Origin: Nectonema munidae
Lineage: Eukaryota; Nematomorpha; Nectonematoida; Nectonematidae
Length of the DNA: 64,000 nt
NCBI GenBank assembly: GCA_030549495.1
Contig: JAUIRK010000864.1
Span: forward strand, 62,001-126,000
Reading direction: 5' to 3'
The notes under the pieces are model-generated. The model searched no databases. It was not told where the DNA came from and worked only from the letters and a program-made list of their open reading frames with translations. A program made the position numbers and the translations under genes. Of the stretch, positions 36,803 through 49,766 are shown piece by piece. Each line of letters opens with the position of its first letter. Positions within the stretch are counted from its first letter, which is position 1.

Positions 36803-38440
36803 TATATATATAATCTTATTAACTTATATTGATATATAATTTATATATATCATAGATATATAAGTGTAAAGAGATATTTTATGTAAAACAAATATTTTAT
36901 CAGATTTATCATTATTTCAATCATCGCAAAATATAGTGTGCATATTTCTATAAATAAATTATTTTTAAGTTTTCCCTAAACAATGCATATTTATTAGCAA
37001 GGGTTTGATCAAAAATTATTTTATCCAAAAATCTTTCTTATAACGGTATGACTACAATTATTCGTATAAAATTGAGAACTAATATTTATAATTCTGAAGT
37101 TTAATATCTTTTTGATTCTAATATATTTATAACTACTGCTTGATATACACTGAAACGTAAAAGGAAATAAAACAATAACAACATGGGAAGATGAATTTAA
37201 ATTTATGCAATTTTGTCAATATATCAGAGAAAGAAATGAAGCGTAAAAATCGTATTGAAGCCATTTTTAGTGATATCTTTGATTTATTGTTTTTTATATT
37301 CTTCGCATTAATATTCTAGACTATTGAGGTTTTAACTTGAAACACTTTTTTCACGATTCCAGCATTAAAATAACTTGAAAAAAATTAATGAGGTTTCCTA
37401 TTTCTTTGAAAAGATAACGTAGTTTCAAAAAAATTGGGGCGGCGATGAGTTTTTGATGCAGCAGTCAATGAACGCTGGGATATTAGATAAGATACCAATT
37501 GAAAGTTTAAATAAAAATGTATACCCTTTTTTCTAGACAAAATGGAAATATATTTCTAATATCATCTTAAGCGGCAAAATATACACTTAATTCTTTGCAT
37601 GAAAGTGTAAGTAAACTATCGTGTTTAAGGATTATATAAAAATCAGATATAAAATTTAGAACTCAGTTAATCCTGTCAATTAATACTCAAAATTTTTACT
37701 AGATGAGAAGAAATGCCCTTTTTAATTTTATATATTAAATAAAATGTCGTTTCAACCAATGACATTGTCCATTCATAAATGAAAATGCAGTGAGGTGTGC
37801 AAAAGGATTGATTCCTCCAAATTTACCATGCTAACACAGGCACAAATTTATCTTTTACCAAGAGTATCCTTTTTCCTTCTTCATATTTGTTATAAATTTT
37901 GAACGTAAAAATTTAGGTCTCTCCGTATAAAATTTTCTTTAACACATGCAAACATTTGGACATTTTATTTGCGTCATTTCGCACTGTTTAGATAAAGCTT
38001 GCATACAAAATATTTCGTATGGACCGCGTATTATAAAGAAAATCCTTATGGCCCATTTATTCAAATGTGTGGCGACTGTGATTTTTAAATTTCACATTTT
38101 TATGATTTAAAAATATCTAAGAAATAATACATCATGTCTGATTTAAAAAAACTTTAAGTTATGTAATTCTATAATATAACTGCTCAGCTAAAAATCAAAT
38201 GAAAAAAGATTTTCAACATGTTGTCATGTTATTTTTTATCTCTAATATTTTTAATATTAAACGCTACCGCAATATTGATTGAAGTCCTTCGTCAAATATA
38301 TACGATTTACTCGCTATTCGTTTATCATTATGTCTGATTACAACAGTTTCACTAGCATAGTAACATACATTTTGCTTAAATGAAATAATAAGGAAATTTT
38401 CGGTGTTGCTTCGTTTGAGGTCATAGATGGTATACAAATA

Positions 38441-38640
38441 CAGTAGACTCCCTCCTAGCGACCAGCCCTCTAAAACGACCAGACCACTATTAAGACCAAT
38501 TCCTTGCAGTCCCATTTTTTGTGTATATTCCTACATAATAAAGACTCTCTCCAAAACGACCAGTTCTCTATTCAGAATTACAACCGTTGAATCATGTCCC
38601 AACTCTAGTTTTACTCTCTCTACTACGACCATTTGTTGTT
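38441..38640. mobile_element. pogo/Tigger-type non-autonomous element
   Basis: TA (38439-38440) precedes CAGTAGACTCCCTCCTAGCG, a pogo/Tigger-like terminus comparable to the CAGTAGAATCTCGCT end at 6.5 kb. AAAACGACCAG-type words recur inside (38472, 38552, 38625). The far end is not clear, so the element may be truncated. Confidence 0.5.
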
Positions 38641-39924
38641 TTTTCATCAACGATTAACGTTTTTTGCAAGTGTTGTCAACTTTGACTACACAGAGAGAGA
38701 GACAGAGAAAAAAAGAGAGAGAAAATTACGTCTTTACATCACGAAAAGAATTTTAAAAATTTTTAATTGCTGTATTCAATTGTACAACGGGCCATCTTAA
38801 TTTTTATAACAAAGCGTATCAAACTTGATACATATGTGCAAAGTTTTTGATGTCATAGATGGCCTATATAGTATAGAAAAACGCATAGTTATTTCGCATT
38901 TTCCCAGAAAATTTTTTCTCAAAATGTTAAAGTGCTATCTATTATGTTAAATGCTATCTTTATTCCTATTTATTTTATTGTTTTCCCTTTTCAAAAATTC
39001 ATTTCGTCCACTTTGGTTCCCCATTTTATTTATTTTAACATTTCTATCCTTTCACCCTGTGGAATAAATGCTTTATTACAAGTGAAGGAAAGAAGAATGC
39101 GTATAAAGAGTCAAAAGACTAGCCTTATATACCCGTGTTCTCCAATAAACCGTATGCATGTGGTGTGTCAATCAAAGTTAAATTCTAGCTAATTGTCATG
39201 TTGTGTAAGGCCATCGTTGTTAAGTGAAGCTTTGAGTGAGAGTAGAGTGGCATCATAATTGACGCGTTGGTTACAGTCAAACATCCTACCCACCTCTTGT
39301 GTGTTGCTTGCCAATCTCCTTCTTCCCTTTCAGCTCCTCTCTATTCACTTTCTCCCCGTGCTGCATCCCTAGCTTCATACAAAAATCATGTTAACAAAAC
39401 ACTGTTGATCTCCAGCATTGCTTGATCTGGAATATTTTTTTAACTATTTTATATGTCATTTCCTCATTAAAAAATAAAGTTTTCTAATCAAGCAGTCAAA
39501 CTGATCATATCTTTATTGTTAATTATAATTTATTAACATGGGAAGGATATAGATGTTAAACTGTAATCGATTGCTAGTCCTAAAATATTTATCCTATGCA
39601 TCAATCACAGTCGTCACACTAATTAAGTTGAATCACTTTGTTTATTGAATTACACTTTTCTCCAGTCCTCAAATTTATTGAATGTGTGTTGATGGTCTAA
39701 ATACTCTAAATAGTGGCAAAAATATTTTAGGTAAACAAGTTTTTATTTTTAGTTAAGAAACCACCGATGTAAGAAATTTTGTAATAAAAGTTCTAGTGAT
39801 TTTTAAGAAAGTTACCAAGAGTGCCTGAAGCTAAAAAAAAATAGGAATCACTGATCCAGGCAAATGGAGTAAGAGAAGTTAAAATTTTTGAAAGAGCCAA
39901 ATTCAGCATTCGAAAGTGAACGCA

Positions 39925-40440
39925 AGACGTTTGGCCCAATGGACATTTAACAGAAGTACATTTAGCCTAGAAACATTTGGCCGAACGGACATTTGGAGGC
40001 AGGGTATTTCACCTAAATGTAAATAAAAATTTTTCTTTGTTAAAACATTTTTCTAGACTAAAACTCAATGAAATACAGTAAAAGTGATTGCTCACACAAA
40101 TATTCATATTTCTCAGTGATTAAGATAATAGATAAGAATAAATTTATAATTTTTAAATATTTGTGAAGAATTGCTCTTAAAAAATGTATTAAAAACTCGA
40201 TAAACTCAATTCACAACACATTTGTTATGCAACTTCGAGTAGATACATTATTCATGTAGTAATAATAAAAGAAACAAAAATTACGCTACAGATTTGTATA
40301 GAGCACAAGTTCGCAAACTTATTGGAAGTAAATCAACGTCTACAAAAATAGTCAAATTGTAAATACATTTTTAATGAAATGTCAATTCGGCTAAATGTCT
40401 GTAGGACAAATGTCTGTCGGCCAAATGTCCAGTCAAGATA
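39925..40440. mobile_element. Foldback element with CATTTGGCC repeats
   Basis: The left arm (about 39930-40000) repeats GACxTTTGGCCxAA and CGGACATTTGG words. The right arm (40385-40435) carries the inverse form, CGGCTAAATGTCTG, ACAAATGTCTG and CGGCCAAATGTCC. A 380-base AT-rich spacer lies between. The repeated short word in opposite arms resembles foldback-type MITEs. Confidence 0.55.
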
Positions 40441-41676
40441 GAATTTATCCTTGAGGCGTACATTACTTGAATATGCAGTCATGTTATAATTTTAAGATAA
40501 TAGAGATTATTGCATGTTATGAATTAAAATCTGTAAATTTAATTAATTTCTTTAAAGCCCAAAATAATGGAAACTTTGTTAACTTTATTTCTTTGCAAAA
40601 TGTATGTGTATTATTGTATTTTTACATTCATCTAAAAATGTACATCGATATAAACTGCTTTGCAAAAATATTTATACTCTTCCAAACTTATTGACATATT
40701 GATGGAAGTTATTTAGAAATTACACTGCCTCATAAATTACGAAAACTATATTAATGTCTCACAATATTATGGAACTCATTTACAAAAATAGCACGTCTCA
40801 TTTCACGAGTTAGTTTGTGTTGACTAAATGGTGTATGAGTTGCAATAACCTTAAGAAAAATTAATCCAAATTTTTAAACAACAAGTATAACATTTTTAAA
40901 AATGTGTGTTTGTTTTTGAAGAATTCTGATAATCTTAAAAGAAATTTCGGTAAACTTCAATATATTTTACTTAACATTAGTTTGTTAATGTGTTGAGCAA
41001 GTTAGAGTAGCATAATGAAAATTCCATGAGCTGTTGAAATGGTTTAATAATATTTGGATCAGTTGTGGAAAAATATTATTGAGCTTGGGCATATTATGAA
41101 TTCTGGTAAAATTATATCCTAGACTTTTGTTACTATCTACAAAGACTAAAAGTTTTAGGATGTGTTCAATAATCCATATTCTAATGTATAACACATTAAA
41201 AAACAACAAAGTTTTTATAAAGAGAAATAATTTCTATGATTATATATTTGTATTAAATTTGTATACTGACTTAATCTAAAATACGTCATTTTTACAAATT
41301 TTGTTAACTATTTAATAGATACTTGTCAATTAGTAATTAGAGTAATTGTTCATGATTATTGAAAAAGTGCGGTCCCTTTTTATTCATGAAAGTTTATTAT
41401 TAACGAAATTTTGGAATTTGCATCCAAGGGAAGAACGATCTTGCATTCCTGGAGAGAGAGGCGGTTTGACAGCATGATTCGATCCATGATGTTTGAATCA
41501 ATAAATACCGCATGCTTCCAATCTACGGCTAGACCCCTTTCTACTATTTTTTAAAACAAATAATGCAATTCTATGAATATCCTTCAATGAATCTATTATT
41601 ATTAAGCAGATATCGCTTTTTGATTATAAATCAATCTTTTATCATAAGAGTAAAACGAGAAAATCATGAGGCTTAC

Positions 41677-42091
41677 TATGCGACATGGAGTGGATTCTTT
41701 TCATCCAGGGATATATGATAGGGTGTTTGATCACTGACTGTGTTTCTTCTAGTTGAAAAGAGGGCATAATTTCTTTGTTGGGACAGGATATTTTAGAATC
41801 TCCTAGGCTTTCACTTGATTCATTTTGCTCCTCTATAACAGAATATGTCGATGGATTTCTCTTGTAGTTGGAATTCCAGAGGGTCAACGCACTGTTTTCA
41901 AGTGGAGCAAAAGAAAGAAAGTTTGGAGAAGAGCACAAACTCGTAGAAGGTTTAGTGAAAGAAAAGCAAGAAGGTGCTTCGATATTTTCAGCACATCTTT
42001 CGTCATCATTTTTCTTCGCTGAAGAAAAGGATTTAGATTGAGGGCGAAAATAAGTTTGAAAGTGTGTACGAAAGTTTGAATTTTGATACGC
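41677..42091 (-). CDS. Dfd: Dfd exon with YPWM hexapeptide
   Basis: This exon encodes the N-terminal and central region of Dfd up to the hexapeptide. The frame is open from an acceptor (CTCCTTCTTTAG|GCG at 42092) to a perfect donor (CAT-A|GTAAGC at 41677), 138 codons plus one base. Near its end it reads HPIIYPWMKRIHSMSH. YPWMK.IH is the Hox4/Dfd hexapeptide form that contacts Extradenticle/Pbx, and Tyr-Pro-Trp-Met occupies 41702-41713. Sixteen residues separate it from homeodomain residue 1 after splicing. There is no ATG in frame before a TAG just upstream of the acceptor, so an earlier exon should supply the start and the conserved Hox4 N-terminus. The only internal Met before the hexapeptide is in the ATG of MPSFQL, an unlikely start. 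The rest is Ser/Lys-rich, low similarity. Confidence 0.9.
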
Positions 42092-43208
42092 CTAAAGAAG
42101 GAGATATACAAATTACCACTTTCATTTGAGAACGATATACGAATTTTGAGAAGGATGCTTAAGCAAAGACAAAATCAAAGGGGGTAAAAGGTACACACGA
42201 CTGCACTTAAAATTCGTGAAAAATGAAGGAATATGAAAAACACGCATCTGGACAAATTAAAATAACGGAAGCAACACTCGATATCTGAAAATTCTTGTAC
42301 TGGTCTTGATAAATGTGCAACGGATTAGATAATATAGAAGAGAGAGCGAATTCAAATATATTTTGAAAGCAATATACTATAGATTATTGTTTTTGAAAAT
42401 ATTATGTATTATATTTAATAAGTTAAAATAAATAAATATCTTTCATTATAAGTTAATAGCATTGAAAAATTAGATTTAATCTCTAATTGTCATTTATTTG
42501 TTAATTTTGGAATTTGTTTCAATCTAAAATAAAATTACTTTTACTTAAGGTGAGCAAAATTTTCTTAAATAAAATGATTTTAATAAGAGAAAGAGTTTTA
42601 AATTTAACCAACCCAAAGTAAAAGTGAAAACTTTTGGGCCGATCAAATTTTTCGCTGAAAGATTGCACTCCACATCCTTCAAATTTTTTAATAATGTATT
42701 AAGATGCATGACACCAAGAATTTATCAAGATTAAGCAAATATGAGAATAAATTTATACAAATAACTTAAATCAGCGCAAAAAAAACACTTATATAAAACG
42801 ATTCTTATTACGTTCAGCATCTTATTTTCATCGGCATACTCTCATAACAAAATTTTTGCATTTGTTTCTTACCCCCAGAGGAATCAAAACTAAGATCAAG
42901 ATGGAGTCAAACCTATTTTGGCTAACTAATTCAATTAATTAAATTTTATAATAACTCCAATAAATAACATAGCCGTTTACCACGCCTATCTAAAAAATGG
43001 TCATTCTGAGTAAAATTTCGAAATGTTAGTTTAGACGGCCTAATTAATTAGAGAGTAGAGGTCATTTTTGTAGTGATGATAAATTTATAGACAATTATAA
43101 TTTTTTTTTATTCAATTTCCAGTGATAGTCATTTGTTGCCTCTATTTTTATAGCGATTCAAAAGTAATAGCTAGCATATTAAAATGAAATAGATAGGACA
43201 ATTTATGG
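42092..43208 (-). other. Presumed upstream Dfd intron
   Basis: This lies 5' of the YPWM exon. It holds the pyrimidine tract and acceptor at 42092-42100. Beyond that I see AT-rich sequence with no recognisable exon. Confidence 0.4.
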
Positions 43209-43540
43209 TAAGATAAGATAAGATAAGATATTTATTAAGACTATGAAAAGATTACAATAAAACAATATATATATTGAAACATATGTAGGTAAACATTTAA
43301 CATTAACATAAGCACTGCACAAATAGTCATCAAGAAAAGTATATATATATATCATACCTTTCTTGAAAATCTTGATACAAACTATATTTTCGTAATGTGA
43401 TGAACATAAGAAAAAAAGATATGTAAAATTTACATTAATTGATATTATCCATCTAAACTTTTTGCTTAAAATCTTGGTGTATTTTTCGCAATGTTATAAA
43501 ATGAAAGGCTTCATTTTAAACATTCCCGAAATGTGGCACG
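43209..43540 (-). repeat. AGATA microsatellite, possible LINE tail
   Basis: Four to five AGATA units (43209-43231) lead into TTTATTAAGA. On the minus strand this is an AATAAATATCTTATCTTATC tail, as at the 3' ends of some LINEs. No reverse transcriptase is recognisable upstream of it. Confidence 0.3.
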
Positions 43541-43985
43541 GTCTTTAATCCCTTTAAGATTTAGGAAAAATATAAAAAACATTTAGTAGAAATATTCTTA
43601 TTGACCAATTTGTCAAACAAAACCCGTTCCCTCCGCTTTCTGTTTGGCATAACTTGAAAAAGATTTTTGAGTCGAAATATACTTTTCAATAAAGAGTTGT
43701 CATATTATCCCATAATATTGCTCCCTTATATTTATTTTTATATTTAAAATTTTTAAAAACATTATTTTATATAGTTTATTTAAGATAATATCTTTTTATT
43801 TTAGACAGTTAGTTATTTAGTTTTTTGCTTATTGTCTTGCTTTTTTTTGTATTTTTCATATAATTAGTAAATTAATTAATAGATTTTAGATAGTTATTGA
43901 AATAGTACAATTTTTTTAGAGATAATAATCAGAATTCTAAAAAATTAGCGAAAATGTCCTTGGGCAAACTGCCAGGCTTACCATA

Positions 43986-44282
43986 CAGTTCCGGATTAAC
44001 ATAGTTGCAGATGTAGCAGTTGCTACAGGCCCCGCGCTTTACAAGAGCCCCGCGCTTAATTGAAAAATGCGTTGAAAAAAGCTTTAAAGTTATTTTTTAA
44101 AGTTTTCTTCAATTCTTCTTTTATGTTTCCTTCTTAAAATAAATTTTTGCTCTTGAATTTTGTGGTTTTTATTTTTTTTGTAGAATCTAGATCAATTTTA
44201 TTAGAAAATTTTTGCTTCCTGAATATGATTTGTAAATTTAATCGATCTGCTACAGGTCCTGCACTTGGTAGATCCGGAACTG
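43986..44282. mobile_element. hAT-type MITE
   Basis: The ends CAGTTCCGGATTAACATAG (43986) and, inverted, CAGTTCCGGATCTACCAAG (ending 44282) match at 16 of 19 positions. Flanks TTACCATA and CTACCATG agree at 6 of 8, fitting an aged 8-base hAT target duplication. Inside, GCCCCGCGCTT occurs twice in tandem (44030-44060). Confidence 0.6.
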
Positions 44283-44379
44283 CTACCATGATAAAAACAC
44301 GTCAAGAAAGACATTATCTTGTCATAAATAATAATAATTTAAGTAACCTAAGATAAAAAAATACAATTAATAAGCAGAG

Positions 44380-46729
44380 AATGAATGATGAAATTGTGTA
44401 TTTGACTGTTCTATAAATGAAAATAATCTGTTTGAGACCCATTATTTTTAACAAAAATACTGTATATAAACTTTTGAATTTCAGAAATTTCTTCTTGGTG
44501 TTCCATTGTAACCTCGGAAATATCAACTAACATTGGCTGCACCACCCAATTAGGAAACTTAAGATTTTTAAGTTCAGAAAACCTTTCTCCAAAATCCAAT
44601 GGTAAGTTTTTCAAATAATCAACAATAATTTTTACAGCTGAATCACTTGCTTCATTTTCTTTCAACCAATAAAATTTATCTAATTTTTTTGTTGAATATT
44701 TTTTTACATGCTTCAATAAATGAAACAAAACCAAGTATTTTGGATTTTGCATCAATCAGTGTTTTATTCGAGCCTTGAAGTTGCTTATTAAGAACATCCA
44801 GTTTTTCAAAAAGATCCGTTAGGTAACTCAAAAATGCTTTTCCATCATTAGTGAGCAAATATTTCATCTCAGGCTTATCACTCAAAAAATCGTTGATAAG
44901 ATCAAATAATTGCATAAATCTTTTCAAAGCCATTCTCTTAGAAAGCAGTCTTACTTCTTTGTGTCAGAAGTCTAACAAAGTCAGCACTACTGTTCTCACA
45001 AAACTGTTTGAAGAGACGCTCACATTTTGGATTAGCTTAGCATTAATACAACTTATTGCTGATTTTAAAACTTCATTAAGGACTGAAGATAAATTTTTAG
45101 AAACTAAATTTTCTCTATGAATTACACAATATATAATTAGCATGTCTGATACTTGATCTTTCAACAACTTTAAACATCCGTTCTTCTTTTCCATCAAAAC
45201 AGGAGCACCATTTGCAGCACATGATACAATGTTTTCATCGATATCATTTTTTCCTCAAAGTAATTTTTGATTTTGTAAAAAATATCACATGCTGTAGTAG
45301 TTGTGTCCCTTGATTCACAAAAAAATATTTCTTCAGCAAACTCACCCTTATCAATATATCTCACAAATGCTAATAGAAAAGCTTGACATTTATAAAAGTT
45401 GATTCATCTATTTGCAATGAAAATTTTGTTGACTTCAATTTTTCAACTATCTGCATTTCAATATCGTTACCCATTTCATCAATTCTCCTGATGACTGAGT
45501 TGTTATGGCATTGAGTGAACAGCATTATCGTCTTTTTCAATAACTAAGTCCTCACCTATGGTATGATTTTTCCAGTTTTAGCAATTACTAATGAAATTTC
45601 GAAACTGGCTTTGAGAGTGGAATATAAATCAATAGCTTGTTTCTTGAACAAATAATTTATCGTTTTTCTTTTTTGAAATTTTTCTTTCAAAAACTTGAAA
45701 TAATCCAAATCTGAATTGAAGTACTTTAAATGTTTAGTTTTTAAAGTGTAAAGAAAGACAATTTGGTTTCATCGATTCATTTGATAAGCATTTATTGCAA
45801 ATGAGGCAAAAAGGTAAGTTTTCATCATGAAGTGAAGGAATAAATCCGTATTTCAAAAAGTCTTTTGAATATTTATGGATTTTTTTTTTAATTTTTTCAC
45901 TCATTTATATTTAGAAAAATAATAAATGAATGAAATTTCAGTTCTTTTTTAGCTTCTAAACTTCTAAAAATTGAATAAATAATTAAGTACATACAATAAT
46001 TTTTAGACAAAATTTGATCATTTTTAAAAACTATTGAGTTTCAAAATTAAAAGATGCCGAAATTAAGCTTTATATATCTTAATAATAATTAAAGTTATTC
46101 ATAATATTTGTTAATCTAAGAAATTTTTTTAAATACCTTATAATTAATATACTTTTTACAAAAAAATGCTTTAATAATGTTTTACTTACCTTTTTAAAAA
46201 ACTATGGTGACAAAAGCTAAATTTTCGATTTTCAAATAAAAAATTTTTCAAAAAAAAGGAGCGGACATTTTAACTTACTTATAGGTTGTTATCTTTTCAT
46301 GTAAAAATAAATCGGATTTAAAAAATTAAAAAAAAATTTTCCTTTCAAAAAACTTGATTTTTGAGTTCTTGAAAAAAGAACGTTGGTCATTATAGAAAAA
46401 TAAAATATTAGAAAAAATAGTAAAAACTATCTAAAATACTTCAAAATCTGTTTTTAAAAATTTTAATTGTTCAATAAATTCCCCGAGGAATCGAGGAAAA
46501 AACTTCAAGGAAGTGGATCTTGAATTTGTGAAATTCCTGGGGAATTGAGAACGAGGAATCTCAGGGTGGACACCCTAGTGTAATAGATGCAATAAGTATC
46601 GTTTAAAGTTTATGAAAAAAGTATAGCCTTAACACAAATATATAAAAAAATTTAACTAAGTTTTCTATGCCCACTGAAAAAATCCCATGCCCCACCGGTG
46701 GGGCATGTGCCCCACTTTGGAAAACACTG
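44380..46729 (-). pseudogene. hAT element, ZBED5-like transposase remnant
   Basis: The 5' terminus on the minus strand is at 46729 and reads CAGTGTTTTCCAAAGTGGGG, a common hAT end. A perfect 22-base palindrome follows it (46686-46707). The transposase begins near 45903 with MSEKIKKKIHKYSKDF and a BED-type finger (CLICNKCLSNE...LHF). It continues with CVIHRENLVSKNLS (about 45100), MALKRFMQLFDLINDFLSDK (44930) and LSYLTDLFEKLDVLNKQLQG-type sequence (44820), then KSKILGF (44735). These follow the ZBED5/FAM200 order. Frame changes and stops break it. The 3' terminus was not located. It lies next to, but seems separate from, the MITE at 43986-44282. Confidence 0.75.
46686..46707. repeat. Perfect 22-base palindrome in hAT end
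   Basis: CATGCCCCACC is followed directly by its reverse complement GGTGGGGCATG. It sits just inside the hAT terminus and may be a transposase-binding or hairpin feature. Confidence 0.7.
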
Positions 46730-49700
46730 ATCTAGACTATTTGAAATGTAAATTTATTGATTCCTGAAATTTTAATTGAATTTATTTATTTAAAAATTTT
46801 ATTAATATCGAAACTCAATTTTTAGTAAAAGTTCAACCATTTTCTTCTTATATTTTAAGATACAAGAAATACCCTGTTATAATTTGGTTCGAAAATACGT
46901 GAAAACAAATCTATAAGTTCTACAAATAGAAAAAATATTTCAAATATTTATATACAACATTTGTAACTAGAAAACAATTAGTGTGAAAAAAAATTTTTGT
47001 GACACTACTATACTGAATATTGACAGCAAAGTCTAACAATATATGGACAAGTCGACCCCTTAACTACCCTTAATATACACGTTGCGAAGAAGTAATTTTT
47101 TCTTTTAGTGAGTAATTTTTCATGGATTGAGCAATCACGAAGGTCCTCCAATCACTTTTTGGTGGTATAAAATATGGGCAACACAGATCAGTTTCAACTC
47201 TCAAGTAATGGCTGTAAATAGCAAAGCAATATGCTTTTATTTCGAGCTCATCTATCATGAACAGGTTACTTTCTATATTATTGCCCAGCTAAAAACAGTT
47301 TTCTGTGCTAGACTTTTTTGAAAAATGAAATATTTAATTTTAGTGGAGGTAGAGGGAGGCAGAAACAAATATAAAAAAGTATCTGTGTCGATAAAAGACC
47401 AATAATGTTATTTTGAAAAGAAAAAGAACAAGGACAAAGCTATTTTTATTTAATTTTAAAGTCATACCTAACAGAAATTGAAAAGAACGAAAATATAGAA
47501 AATAATTGTAAATTTGGTAAACACAATTATAGATAGAACGGTGATAAAAGGAAGAAAACGACACGTCGTATCAATCATGAAGTATAATGAATCTAAGCGA
47601 ATATGAATGCCACACTATTTTTTAATATCAAATCAATCATTAAATGCTAAAACGTATACAAATCGTTGATTGATATGTAAATTTAATTGATCACCATTTT
47701 TTTGTTAAAGTGTAATTATAACTTCAACAGCATGTTATACTTTTGTGACTTTAAAATTCACCATGCTTCAAGCAGTAGCATAACCAGGACTTGTAGCCAA
47801 GTATCTCAACGTTACCTTTCGAAAAGAAATTTCCTAATTTTAAACTTCACTTTTTTTCGTACCGTAGAATCTTATCGAATAAAAAAATACGATATTTAAA
47901 AAAGTTTTGAAATTAAAAAAAAATCCAAACGTAATAACGTAAACAATGTAATGAAAATGATCTCTTTGGTGTTTTTAGAATAAATTCCCCTAATATTCAT
48001 TGCATATAAATATCATCTTTTAAATAGACGAGGAAGTTAATTTGAAATAAATAGTGTGTTAAGCAGAATTCAAAAACATGAAAATATATGTATAATTTTA
48101 GATAAATTCATGTAAAATTAGAAAAATTTTGAATGAAAAAGTATAAATTCAACTATTGCAACGTAAAAAAGAGTGTTCTCAATTATGTCGTCTTTTAGAA
48201 TCAATTGGTTATAGCGTTTTTCAAATCACAAAAATTCATAATATCAAAATGCAGAAACAGTTTGAATAATGAAATTTGAAGAACACTTTTCTCTTCTATA
48301 TAAATTAGGTAAATTAATTAATTTGCAATTTAATCGTTTGTATAATTACATTATATAATATATGATATTGTGGAGTATATTACGTGTGCATGTGGTCAAC
48401 AAATAAATCACAAAATCTTAATGACAGGAATATGCTATCACTCAAGTAACAGGCTTGAACTTGATAAATCTATTTACAACTAACATGTTCGATAAAATAA
48501 AGAGAATCAAAGATTGAAAGCATAGCGAACTTCGATTGATTTCAGAAAAGATTAGTTTTTTTATTACGTAATTTCCTATCGTATTTTTTACAAAAAAGCT
48601 ATGGTAGCGTAATTTTGAAACACTGCTTGTAACAGGCGGGAGATGCATCCATTGATTGAATTTCTTTGTTGGCACGGATTGCGCTCATCCCTTCCTAAAA
48701 TGTTGAAGGTTTATAACTCCAATTTATTTTCAAATTCGTTTACCATCTTTCAGGTCAGTATAAGTATTTTTCTATACGTTTTTTTCTTTTAACTTTACCA
48801 AGAAAGATTACAATATTCCTCTTATTATCAAATTAATTCGTCTTTGTGTCTCAAAAAGAAAAAGTTAACTGATTGCGTGGACAAAGCATGACTCAGCTGA
48901 TGATAAATGAAATTAAAAAAACATACTAATACTGATTATAACGAAAATCAGTTACTAATTTGCAAAATTTAAAATATTTATTCATTATTTTGTATTCATC
49001 ATATATAACACAAGGGCGCACATCTGGAAGCAATGTGATTTTAAGAGGGTAGAAAAAAGCTTACTTCAAGTCGAGAGACGGTGCTGACTGTAAGTATAAA
49101 GAGTTAAATTAATATAATAGAATACCCAAGTTAGGAAAGTTGCACTTATTTTATTTGCTAAATATAATTTAAGTCTTTTATCCCAGAAATCAAATATATA
49201 GCATTTTTATTCTTAAAAATTCCTTTTATTTAATTTTTTTGTTTTTTTTCTCAATATTGCTTTTAATAGTTGGCAATGTTTTCACACTTTCTTTAAAATT
49301 TTTGTTAATAAAACTTATTATAAATATTTTATTTTCATGTAATTTATAGCATATAACATTTAGATAGGAATAGCTCATTTATAAATTTAAGGTTTGTAGC
49401 GAATTTTCTTCCAAAAATTTTAAACTTTCAATTTCTATTTAAAAGGGCCAACATTAAATAGGCGTAAATATATTTTTAAATAATTTACTTTACTAACTGA
49501 ATATAAGTGTAGGTAGAATATGAAGATTATATAAGGTGATTCTTTGTTTTTCTGTTTTCCAATGTTGGATAGGATACTGGGTTTGTCGAATAATCTACTG
49601 TCGGATAAATGAGGTCTGACTGTATTACCAATGAGTCTTCTAATACAACTCTTTCAATAGGGTCTTTGAAGATAAAGACATTTTTCTTCAAACAACAAAT

Positions 49701-49766
49701 ATAAAATTGGCTTAACCAAAAATTCTGTTTCCTAAAGATTTACAAAAGAGATCTTTTTAGAGTCAT
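46730..49766. other. AT-rich region without recognised gene
   Basis: Open frames under 80 codons here show no family resemblance. I searched the minus strand for a Hox4 N-terminal exon (MSSF..., DPKFPP) and found none. Confidence 0.45.

Larger units (their letters stand above)
23193..41676 (-). other. Dfd: Dfd intron between YPWM and homeobox (18,484 bases)
   Basis: Phase 1, donor CAT-A|GTAAGC at 41676 and acceptor at 23193. An intron between hexapeptide and homeobox is normal for Hox genes; this one is swollen by transposons. Stretches 25.7-28.5, 31.5-33.8, 36.8-38.4 and 40.5-41.6 kb are AT-rich without recognised genes. More complex, less AT-rich blocks at about 39200-39400 and 41390-41530 are the best places to look for conserved enhancers, but I see no decisive motif. 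Confidence 0.9.

Noticed and set aside
41642-41938. Translation start at the TTG near 41938 for the YPWM exon
   Set aside because: TTG is not a normal animal start; the frame runs on upstream to an acceptor at 42092.
44266-44290. GGTAGATCCGGAACTG resembling mir-10/mir-100
   Set aside because: It is the inverted terminus of the hAT MITE and lacks the mature microRNA sequence.
48442-48690. Candidate Dfd first exon (MSAIRANKEIQ...)
   Set aside because: No resemblance to the Hox4 N-terminus and no convincing in-phase donor.
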